The notes below the pieces were generated by a model, which was given only the letters and a program-made list of their open reading frames with translations, was not told the DNA's origin and searched no databases. 64,000 bases of DNA from Oegoconia quadripuncta (taxonomy: Eukaryota; Arthropoda; Insecta; Lepidoptera; Autostichidae): contig OX438748.1 of assembly GCA_949316235.1 (NCBI GenBank), positions 22,189,575-22,253,574 on the forward strand. The letters are read 5' to 3'. Positions 13,501 to 25,900 of the stretch are shown piece by piece. Made by a program: the position numbers and the translations under genes. Numbering within the stretch: position 1 is the stretch's first letter; each line of letters opens with the position of its first letter.

Positions 13501-16500
13501 ATTTATATATTGCTTTGGGTATTTCGGATATAGAGATTGTCAATACAATATTACAGCCCCCAACAGCTTCAAGTAACATAAAGCTTTACTTCATACATAG
13601 TACAGCCGCTGTCTAGCCTTTTATAAGTGAAGAGGTATTAATAATGGCAAAGGAGAAGAGATGCTTGTTGACCACAGTTGAGAACCGTAGAGGAAAGATG
13701 ATAGGTCACTTGGTACGACACGACATTTCTTTGAACATATTTTTTTTTTTATGATTGACGGGATTCGCGTTTGACCACAATCTCACCTGATGGGAAATGA
13801 TGATGTGGCCGAAGATGAAGCACGCGATCTCAGTAGATGCCTATTCACTCTGCTCTTGAGGATCCCAAGGTGGGAAGGGACGCCGGAAGGGAGTTCCATG
13901 CCTTGGCTGTTCGCGTTATGAATGAAGAATTTTCATTGCATTTGCATTGTTTGGTTGCATTTGACGACCGATTGGTGTAGTGGATAGTGACCCTGTCAGC
14001 GAAACCAACGGTTGCGGGTTCGAATCCCGCGAGGGGTAAATGTTTGTGTGATGAATACAAACATTTATTCCCGAGTCATGGATGTTTATATAAATATTTA
14101 TGTATGTTTATCCGTTATCTAGTTTCCATAGCACAAGCTTCGCTTAGTTTGGTGACTAGATGATTGGTGTAAGTGTCCGAAATATTTATATTTATTATTT
14201 ATTTATTGTAGGTTATGTAACTAAATACTATACCCTCGAAATCATCACCCTCCTTCCTTGAGCAGTCGGTTAATTACCTGAAACACTATAGGTTTCCCGT
14301 TCATGCCGGCTGCGTCCAGGTTGATGACGTTCGTGACGCCTCTAGACCAAGGGTGGTGGAGGAAACCGTGGCTCCCCTGAAACGAACAGTATGCATTAAT
14401 CATCAATATTTTTTGGTCAAAAATGGCTAAGGCATGTGGTTTCGGCACTCAAATAGAACCAACCCAGCTTGTTGACGACCTGCAGGCGTACCACGTAAGA
14501 AATGTTTAAGGTTCAACCTTAAAGTTTAACGTTTAGCTCGCTTGCGGTCGACCGCAAATTTGGTACCACGTAAGCTCCTAGAAGTAAATTTAGGAGGGGA
14601 TAATTAAGGGTTATCGAGTTACCATTCGAAAAAAATACAAATGAACCAACTTCTAAACGACGTATCAATAAGTGTATTATTTATAAAGGACTGTATACAA
14701 GTACATTGATAATCCAAAAATATATACTTCTTCCCAAAAGTATTATGATAACATTAAAAAAAACACGAAATAAACATTAAAAAAACACGAAATACGTTAT
14801 AGTAAAAAAAAAAATCCTTAACTAGCAACACTCACATATTCAATTCTCACAGGAAGTGGTTAGAAACTCTGCCCACTATACCAAATGGTCGAGGGTTCGA
14901 ATCCCGCTAGGGGCATATGTTTGTATGATGAATACGAACATGTGTACCCGAGTTATGATTGTTTTCATTTATAATAAGTATTTATTTACAATTATTGTAT
15001 TTATGTAGTATATCAACCATCTGTTATCCACAAGACAAGCCTATAGTTGCTTAAAGTGGAACTAGATAGTATTGTGTGTATGTCCAAGGATATTTATTAT
15101 TTATTTATCTCCTCCCGTGGGTCGTTAAAAGCGACTAAGGGACTTTCCACCAAAAACATCTATAGATTTGCACGTTTCAACGGCGATGGGCTCACCCCCC
15201 GTCACGTTCTGTATATTTCATAAGGTGAACCGGGGATGTTGTTTCAATCATTAACACATAACACCCGTTAACAGTTCAATGTTTGTGGTCTAGTCTTTTA
15301 TTTAACTTTCTCGTTTAAAAATCAAAGTTTATTTGCACATTTTATCGACAAAAACATCGTGATTTGTGTACAAATCGAATTACATAAGAACCGGGATAAA
15401 TCACACGAACAAATTAGTGTAAATCAACAATTTATCTAATACAAAGACTAAATCAGTTGACGTGTACGTGTACACTGTGTGTGCTTCAAGTGCATCGAAA
15501 AGTCGCGGTTGCGCCTACTGCATCCGGGTGATTATCGCATGCGTGCGCCCAAGCATTCCAGTTTTAGTGATCTACGTCACCGGTGGCAAAGAATAGCGTA
15601 TAGTTGGTAAAATTAGATTGTGCCTACTTGTGCTCGCCTCTCACAGACACTTTTTTTTTTAAATATATTTTATTCTCAGTTTGAATTTACCCTGATTTGA
15701 CAAATTAATACGCTCTTTGAACTGTTACAACTATGCCTAAAGTTCAGCGTTCGCCGCCCGTAGGCACTCCACGTACGTCCGTATCTGGTCCAGGAGGCAC
15801 GAGAAATGACAAACATTTATCCGAGTTTGTTAATACTAAGCCTCGCAGTAGGTCCAGGGAAGTTGACGAACAAAATATCAGTGATAAAGATAATATAAAT
15901 GAGCAAACATCAGCGGTTTTGTTTGCAATTGAAGACCTGCGGAAGGAAATGAGCGAGCGCTTCATCACTCAGCAGACTGCTTTTGATCAATTTAAAGATT
16001 CGTTGTCGCAACTTCGCAGTGAAGTTACTAACATAAGGAAAGAGTTTACATCGATCCGCGCTGATCTCAATGAAAAATCCAAGACCATCGATTTCCTCTG
16101 CGCGCACCATGATAATCAGGTATCGATTAATGCTAGTTTGCAGGAACGAGTGAAAACTTTGGAAACTGATAAAGCTTCTCTTCAAAGCACTGTATCGGAG
16201 CTCACCTCAAAAGTTTCCCATATTGAGCAACTGTCCAGGGATTGTAACGTGGAAATCCAATGTGTCCCCGAGCGCAAAAATGAAAATTTGCGAAATATAC
16301 TTTCACAATTGCTCTGCGCGGTCTCATGTGAGATTCCTGATACCAACATTACATCTTTTCACCGTGTTGCTAAGCTGGGGTCTGACTCTGATCGTCCTCG
16401 AAATATTATAGTAAAAATGGCTAATCCCCTAGTTCGTGACACCGTTTTGGCGGCAGTAAAGAAGTTCAATAGATCCAAGGATCACAGGGAAGACAAATTG

Positions 16501-19500
16501 AACGCATCACATGTGGGGTTCACCAACAACAAGACACCTATTTTTGTCTCGGAACATCTATCCCCTGCCAACAAAAAACTACATGCTGCCACCAGAGCCA
16601 TGGCGAAGGACAAGAAGTACCAGTTTGTTTGGGTCAGGAATGGCCGTGTTTTTGTTAGAAAGGACAATGACTCCCCACACATCTTAGTTAAAAATGAAAG
16701 CTTTTTGACTGCGTTCAAATAGCTTGTTACTGTTTTTCGTTTCATGGCTTTTGTTATTATTGCATGCTTCCAATGTTTTATATCCTAAATTCAATCTCAA
16801 AATTTATTACCAGAATGTAAGAGGCATTAGAACAAAAACTGAAACGGTATATCTTTCTGTGTTATCTAATGACTATGATATTTTAGTGTTGACCGAATCG
16901 TGGCTCAATGACACAGTGTTTGACAGGGAATGTATTGATGACAGATACGACGTGTTTAGAAGAGACAGGTACACAACAAATAGTACTAAAAAAGACGGCG
17001 GAGGTATTATAGTGGCGATTCACAAAAAGTATAAAGCTTCCAGAAAAAGAAAATGGGAATCAATAAATGAGGATTTATGGGTTTCCTTAAAAATGACTAG
17101 TAAAATCAACCTAGACATTTGTGCTGTCTATGTACCTCCTTGTTCATCACTGTCATCATTAGATTCATTCCTTAATAACCTTTCGAATGTTATCCATAAT
17201 AATTTGAGCCAGAACTCCATTTCATTAGTTTTGGGAGATTTCAACCTTGGTAATATCACCTGGGTTGGACCTTCTAATTCGAACGGAAATTCACTTTCAT
17301 CTTTATCTACAAATTGTATGATTAATAATCTGCTAATTGACTCAATGGCTTATAATAATTTATTTCAAATTAATTCCATTCACAACTTTAATAATAGAAT
17401 CTTAGATCTAGTATTGTGTAACAAACCCAGCAACATCACCGTAATCGAGGCCGAGACACCGCTAATAGATATTGATCCTCATCATCCACCATTATTTATT
17501 GAGTTACGTACACCACTGGAAAGGTTCATCAGACCTAAAAAATCAACATTTCTCAATTACCTGGCTTGCGACTATGAGGCGGTACGTGCTGAACTCAGCA
17601 AAGTAGATTGGTCCCTGATTTGGAGCAAAAGCGTAAACGTTGATAGTATGGTTGATAATTTTTATGAAACTATTATGCCTATCATCGAAATGTACACTCC
17701 CAGAAGCCATACTCGTGATAATAAATACCCTATATGGTTCTCTAGACCTCTAATTAAGGCTCTAAAAGAAAAGTCTAGGTATCATAGTAAATACAAAAGA
17801 TACTATAATCCTATGGACAAATTAACTTTTGACATTTTAAGGAACCGGTGTGATTCTATGATAAAGGAGTGTTACATTAACTTTAAAAATAAGGCTTTAG
17901 ATCATTTAAAACGTAACCCGAAATTTTTCTGGAATTTTTCTAAAGGACGTAATTCCAATAAATCTTCTATACCTTATGAGATGCACTTGGACGGTTTCGC
18001 AGTTGAGGGTGGCCAGGATGTAAGCGATCTATTCTCGACTTTTTTTCAATCGGTATATCAAAATGATGGCAACTCCAGTATGAGCACTTGTAATATTGAG
18101 GCGTATAATAACCATGCCACAATCAGCGACTGTCTCATAGATGAGGAAGAATTGCTAAAGCAACTTTCTACTCTTAGCTGCGATAAAGGACCCGGTCCAG
18201 ATGGGGTACCACCCGTATTCCTTAGGAACTGCGCAGAAGTTTTGTATAGACCACTTTGTCAAATCTACAATACGTCTTTACGACTTGGTACTTTCCCTTC
18301 AAAATGGAAAGTAGCACATTTAACTCCTATACATAAATCGGGTTGCTCTGATGATGTGGCTAATTACCGCCCAATATCAATTCTTTCGGCTTTTGGGAAA
18401 ATACTGGAATCGTTAGTACAAAAAAGGATTTACTATCATGTTCAACATTCAATTAATGTAGATCAACACGGGTTTTTGCCTCGCAAGTCTACTACCTCAA
18501 ACCTGGTTGAGTATGTGTCAGATCTTGTGGACGTTTTGGATAGGGGTGGTGAGGTTCACTCAATATATACGGATTTTAGCAAAGCCTTTGATTTGGTACA
18601 TCATGATATCCTATTGTGTAAGTTGGAACAGATGGGTATTCACGGATCACTTCTTAGATGGTGCGAGTCTTATATACGCAATAGATCTCAGCTGGTTGCT
18701 ATTCACGGCTTCAAATCTGATCCTAAGTTTGTTCCATCTGGAGTGCCCCAGGGATCTCACCTGGGACCACTCTTCTTTATCATTTTCATCAATGATCTTT
18801 CTTATCTTATTCAGTCAAAGTTTAAGCTGTATGCCGATGATTTGAAGTTATACAGAGCAATTAACTCGCATGACGACTACCAGTTACTACAAGAGGATCT
18901 GAACAGAATTCATCAATGGTGCATTGACAACTGTATGATTCTGAACGCAAAAAAATGTTACCATATAAAGTTTACGAGACGTCGTAATCCCTTAAATTTT
19001 ACTTATTTCATTAATGGTGTTCCACTAGCGGAGGTCTCTGAAATCCGCGATTTGGGAGTGATCATGGACAGTTCTTTGAACTTCCGTGGTCATATAGACT
19101 CTATTATTAAAAAAGCTTCTAAGCTCTCCGGCTTTGTGTCAAGACACACAAAAATGTTTAGGGAATCAGGTGTAAGTATCCTTATTTACAATTGCTTGGT
19201 GCGTAGTACTTTGGAATATTGCTCAGTTGTTTGGAACCCAGGGTATCGGGTCCACTCTGATAGGTTGGAACGTGTTCAAAAACGATTTATTTACTACGTT
19301 ACATACAATGACTATAAGTGCAAACCGTTATATTCATATGCATCACGTCTTTCACACTACAAAATGTCACTGCTATATAGTCGCCGTAAAGCACTTGATT
19401 TAATGTTTCTATTTAAACTCATTCATGGTTTTATTCACGCTCCTGACACCCTCGCGCGCCTTCGCTTCTCTGTTCCCCGACCCGGCAGTCGTCTACCTAA

Positions 19501-19878
19501 TCGTAAAGTACTGTCCCCCCCCTCCTACAGAACCAACATCGGTCAACACAGCCCTTTGTATCGAATGTGTGCATCATGTAATAGTACGAGAAACCAGATT
19601 GATATATTTTCAGGAACAATCGCCTCCACTAAGAAACTTGTCTATGGTTGTATATGTATTAAGGATTAATCATCCTTAATACATATGCATAATTTTGTAC
19701 AACAATTATTAATAGGTCTTTTTGTATCGTTTTTATTGATTTAGTTAATAGCCTAGGTATTGAGACTGTTTATGTGTGCATGCTGTGTTCACATCAAGTA
19801 GGACACATTCAATTAATTATGTCGTAATGTTGGGTAAGACAAAAAAATATTGTGAATTGTGTCCAGTTTTGTGAACCG

Positions 19879-19913
<35 letters not shown>

Positions 19914-22900
19914 TAAAGTTTTAATGTTAGGAACACCCAAACACTATTGTTTGGGATATATCTGACCTCCCCATTTGGGATAAAGGTCGTGACGTTATGT
20001 ATGTATACACATGCTGTAAGAGCTCTCTTGTTAATATATAAAAAAAAAAGAAAAGAAAATGATCCTGTGGGTTTCTTGTGCCGCATCTTTTCCCACAGAT
20101 GATTTCCCTTTCCGAAGCGGTGGTAGCTTGGACATACTGACTGACCGAAAAATGCTTAAGCCCTATTTTTATTTCCAATAGATTTAAATTGACATTCAAC
20201 AAATGATATCATGTATCTTACGTTGAAATAAAATGCTTTGAGTTTGAGTTAAGCTGTGGTATAACCGTACCTGCAAAGGATTTTCTTCGGCCCCGTTAAA
20301 TAAAAATACAACATTATGCTTCAGTTTGCGCGTCCTCCGGGCGAGCTTGGCCATCGTCTCCACCATCACGGCGCAGAACAACGCGTCGTCTGACGCACCT
20401 GGATGTAGATAACAAAGTCTGCTGATATCCACATTTTTGATAAACATAAAGACATAATAAATGTACAATAGAATAGAATAGAATACATTTATTTGCAATG
20501 ATTAGGGTAAATAAATTAGTTGGTAAAATAGTATAAATTGTATCACCTAAATCAGCCATTTACAATAGCATTCAAAATTAAAATTAGCCTGTCCTTCACT
20601 AAACAATAAAAATACAAATCAATTTACACAAATAGCATGTCCTTCTTGATTAAATTAATTTTCTAGTTCATTAAGTCACAATTTAGAGGATATAAGGAGA
20701 ATATAAGTCGAGTTCGAGTCCAGCTAGGGGTTTGTTTGTATGCTGAACACGAACATTTATTCCCGAGTCATGGATGTTTTTTTTTATGCACAACGGGTTA
20801 GCACTTGACCTCAATCACACCGGATGTTAAGTGAAGATGAAGCCGAAAGTGGTAGCGTACTGACTCGGAAACCCCATCTTATTTGCGGGACTGGCATCTT
20901 ATCTTGCTTGTTCATAACAAAACCTCACGGTCTACTGATTTTTCATATTTGAAAAATTATTTGAGCTAATTATATGTGATAGCATATTATAGCGCTTGAA
21001 GTGGCGCGAACTTTGTTCAATCGTTCGGAGCGCTAAAATGTGCTGTCATATTTAAAACCTCGATTTTAGAGATGTAAGTTTTTTATTTCACGAAAATATG
21101 CATCTCTGACAACCGGAACACAACAATGTTATTAACATTGCTGTTTGGCGGCAGATTTAGATAAGATGGTGGTAGCTAGCCAGGCGGACATTTAAATGCC
21201 CTACCATCAACCAAACCGAGTACTAAATATGTACCCCGGTGGGGATCGAACCCGCGACCTCCGAATCGTAAACCCGATGTTATTAACATTGAGCCACGGA
21301 GGTGGTTAAACTTTTATGTTTTTTTTTCATCCGTTATCTAGTATCCATAGTAAAATCTTTGCTCAGTTTGGGACTAGATGATTGGTGTGTCTGTAATATT
21401 AAATAAAAAAAAGTTTACAGTACAGTCAACTCCATAGTTAATTTACATTGGTAACTCCAAAAGACTATTAATTGTAAATATTACCAATGTAAATAAAATA
21501 TTAGTGATTGATTGATTGCTGTGATTGGTTCCAGCCAAGTGGAAGTCCCCAATCCGCATTCGGCCAGCGTGGTGGACTATGGCACATACTCCCTCATATA
21601 CGAGGGAAGGCCCATATCCCTGCATTGGGATGTTTACGGGCTGATGATGATGATAACACACGACCTTTATACCAAATGGGGTGATCAGAGATATCCCAAA
21701 CATAAGCTTTTGGGTGTCTAAACATTAAAAGTACGGATATGCACACGTAACAGGGGGTGAGCCCATCGCCGTTGAAACGTGATATATACCTAGATTAGTT
21801 ATTTTAGTGAAAACAGGAAACATAGGCAGGAAGCTTAGCATAGCCTAAACACTGAACCGATTTAAAAAATGAACTATCTTTGGATTCGTTAACTTAGTGG
21901 TTAGTGCTTTTAGTGATAAGGTCGCCAAATTGTACATTCTATTCTTACCACTTTTCTGAAACTGTATTTGTAAAGTGTATTTGTATTGTATTGTATTGTA
22001 CTTAGTGTCCCAGAAGGTTAATCTTTTTTACTTACACTTACGTGTATGAATATGAAGCGCGTCCGAGTAGCTAAATCGGCGGTAACTTCATTTTATACAC
22101 AAAGCTGCACTCCCATAGCCCTCTGAGATATATATATATATATATATATTCATTTATTTATTAGAACCACAAACAAGTTCACAATATATTGTCATATATA
22201 AACAACTTATACTAGACAGACATTAGTAATTGTGTACCCAACATCATAGGTCACAACGTAATTATCATGTATAATGTGAAGCCTAATACAGCGGACTGAC
22301 AACCAACTACAGAAACTTATATTAAGTTATATAGATGGAGTGTATATATATAATCCATGAAACACATTTATGTATTAAGACAAGGCGTTTTGAGTTGTGT
22401 CACTTGTGTATTATTATGAGTTTGCTAAATGTAAATTTGTTATATTTGACGTAAAATAATATGGTTTGTGTGCAATTATTTAGTTTGATAAGGTGGACTG
22501 GGTATCCGATAATATACCTAAACGGTATTTAACATACTTTTTACTATGATACTATAAAATATAGATAACGGAGGTGCAGATTTCAGTAGTATGTTATCCT
22601 AATTTTTTTTTTTTTCTCTAATTTTAAGGAGTTTTGTCACTACGTGACAATGTCACTCCATTGTTCCATGACCAGAAGGCTTCTACAACATAAAAAACGT
22701 TTAAAATACATAAAATGTGGTACGTATGGGTACAAGCAGATGGATAGGTCTTAACCTATCTTCTGCGTATACCTACCAGCACAACTTTGTAAAGAGCCCT
22801 TGCCAGCTCTGAGAGTGGAGAGGCAAGGACGCTGTTACAACCTCCGATCTCATATTTATAATTATCACTAATCAACAGTAATTGCTCTCTTTGATCGTCA

Positions 22901-25900
22901 TTCCGGACACATTCCATCATTATGTGGAAGGCATCCTCCACCATACCACATTCTGTACATTCGGGTGAAGATGTTTTTCCCATTAAAAACGCAAACTTAT
23001 CCTACGTATGTTATCCTAATTGAGGATAGTAGGTAAGTTAACTTGTAAGCGTGCCAGGTAACCAATGCTATACGTCCCTCGTTAATCTGAGATTGTAAGG
23101 AAAACAAATCTTACCAATAGCATAAGGCACTGAATCATAATGGCAGTTGACCAATAGGGAAGTGCCAATGGTCCCGTTGCTATGGAAACCGCTCTCTCCC
23201 TCCAACAAAGCGATGATGTTCGACGCATTCTGGTACACGTTCACGTGGGGTATGGTGAAAGCCAACCAGTAATCATCTGAAAAGAGAGTACTTCATATTA
23301 AAAAAAAATATTATTAATACAGAGGGTGGAAAGGGCGATGATACCTGAAGGGAAAGTCCCTAAATACCCGTATATAGTTAACTAGTTTTCCGCCTTCAGC
23401 GTGGAAGATTTCATCAAATTCGGTTAAGCAAAAAAATTGCCTAATAATAATATGTTAATCGAGGTCCTAATCTGTCTGCCATCCAAGTTTCATCCAAATC
23501 CGCCCCGCCGTTTAGGCATGAAGAGGTAACATACATGCATACACAAAAACTTATAATACTAGCTTTAATAGACTTTTTACTATGATACTATACAATATGT
23601 AGTTGCTGTCTTTTGATAAAATTACTGGCCGGCAGCGCTTGCGCAATTCCCTTGATATGATGTTGAAAACTACGCTGCTTACTTTCTGACGACTGAATAT
23701 CAATTTAAATGTAGGTACTTACTGGAAATTATAATAGGACTTAGGTATGGCATTTATCTATCAGTCAGTCCAAGCTACTACCGTTTTGGGAAGGGAAATC
23801 ATCTGTGGGAAAAGAAATCGCGCAAGAAACCCCGATCATTGTGTTGTTCTTTTTTGTTAAATAAAATTAGTTAAAGCTCTAACTATAATAATAATAAATA
23901 TTTCGGACACTTACACCAATCATCTAGTCCCAAACTAAGCAAAGCTTGTGCTATGGATACTAGATAATGGATAAACATACATAAATATTTATATAAACAT
24001 CCAAGACTCGGGAATAAATGTTCGTATTCATCATACAAACATTTACCCGTCGCGGGATTCGAACCCGCAACCGTTGGTTTCGCTAATAGGGTCACTATCC
24101 ACTACACCAATCGGTCGTCAAATATGGATGGAATATATTTGTGTAGTTGTGTCAGCCATCTGATATCCAGCCTTAGTTGCGTAGGCCCGTATTAATAAAT
24201 CAATCTCAATAGAAGTGTTGAGGCTGTATCAACCGAGATGCGTCTTAAGAAGTTGACGCTATCTCAAGCTCTATGCTAATTTATAAACCAATCTTGAGAT
24301 CTACTCAGCTGAGATCACTTTGTAACGTGACGGTATTGCGTCTCGTTGGTGATTTTAGTTAGTAATCTTTTTGTTCTTTTTCCTTTTCGTTTCTCTATAT
24401 TTAAATTCAAATTCCTATTTCGAACTCAGACGGCCGAACAAAACAACGTCATTATATTTTCAATAGTTCTAAAGCTCGGACGTTTCTGTCAAATTTATTA
24501 TATTATAACCCTATTGTATTATATTTCCGCTGAGTGCGCTGGAGCCATCGCATTTCTTATATTCATTCTTATATTCATTATCATTCGTAAAGGCATTGTT
24601 TTATAACGTGAGTGTTTTGTAGTGTTTATTGTGTTCGGTTTCTATTCCAAATTCTTATGTGTTTTATTCAATCTATCTTTTATGTTCTTATTCAGTGTTT
24701 TTATACCTTTTTCAGAGTGCCTTTTTATTACAATACGATATTCAAGTGTTCCTGATTTTTATTACTTGTTGCGGCCTACTCCTGAACAATCAATTGAAGT
24801 CTGGTCCAGCAGTAGTGCCACTACTTCTCAAGTATTCGCCTCATCGGCGAATTAATGTTAGTCTTGAGTTTCGTTTATTAATACGCGCACCTCTCAAGTG
24901 AGTACTGCTTGAGTATGCACGTGCTTTTCAGGTCTCAAGTTAGGTTTATTAATCAACACGTTTACTTGAGACCGGTCACAAGGCTGTTCTCAGTCTTGAG
25001 AAAGGTTTATTAATACGGGCCTTAGTGTGGAACTAGATAGTGCTGTGTGTATGTGCAAAGATATTAATAATTATTATTTATTGCAAGTAATAAACATGAA
25101 GTATTTCTTAAAACAAAATATCTATTTACCTGTGACCATTTGCCAATCAGTCATGACTCGCTGGGTGCCCAGAGCAGCTACGGAGTCCACCAATTCCTTG
25201 AGGTCCTGAGTCTTACGGAGGTGATCTCTGGTGCCTGATACCCTGGGTGTGTCTCCCGCAATGATGTGGAGGTACCGCCATGCCGCTTCCTCACTGAATG
25301 TTTCCGAATTCTGAGGAATACATACTCGGAATAAATGGATTGATGATTTACTTTGTAGGCATACAGGGTGCACTCAGAATAGCGAGGTATACAAAAGTAG
25401 CTACTTACAAAAGCTACTTACAAAAGTAGCTTTAAAAATGTATTTAAAAGCTACTTTTGTAAGTAGCTTTAAAAATGTAGACCTCCTTTCGTGTCAAATT
25501 TCCAGATTTTAGTTCTATGGGCACTACATACTTTATTTTACCCGACTGATGAAGGGGGGTAATGTTTTTCGAGTGTATGTATGTTTGTAACGACCGATTG
25601 GTGTAGTGGATAGTGACCCTGTTAGCAAAACCAACGGTTGCGGGTTCGAATCCCGCGAAGGGTAAGGTTTGCGTAATGAATACAAACATTTATTTGCGAG
25701 TCATGGATGATTATATAAATAATGTATGTTTATTCCTTGTCTAGTATCCATAGTACAAGCTTTGCTTAGTTTGGTACTAGATAATTAGTATAAATGTTCG
25801 AAATATTTAAAAAAATTAGAGTCCCTTAGTCGCCTTTTACGACCACGGGAAGAGCCGAGTTGGTTCAATTCTGTTTTTTTAATTAAACAAAATACTTAAA

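Larger units (their letters stand above)
15255..19909 (+). mobile_element. Near full-length Jockey/CR1-type LINE with 28-nt poly(A)
   Basis: 4.65 kb: about 480 bp of 5' sequence, ORF1 (15733-16722), ORF2 (to 19669), a 3' UTR of about 210 bp and 28 A at 19882-19909. A candidate target duplication TCATTAA sits at 15248-15254 and 19910-19916; it could be up to 9 bp if two tail A are counted. The 5' boundary depends on that short match and is therefore uncertain. It lies in the ERMP1-like intron between exons 7 and 8, in opposite orientation. Confidence 0.85.

Noticed and set aside
15910..16185. Minus-strand ORFs opposite LINE ORF1
   Set aside because: Shadows of the sense coding frame.
24346..24901. 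Hydrophobic ORFs in the middle of the GGCCCGTATTAAT element
   Set aside because: Composed of Phe/Ile/Tyr-rich AT sequence with no motif; could be decayed transposase but not supportable.
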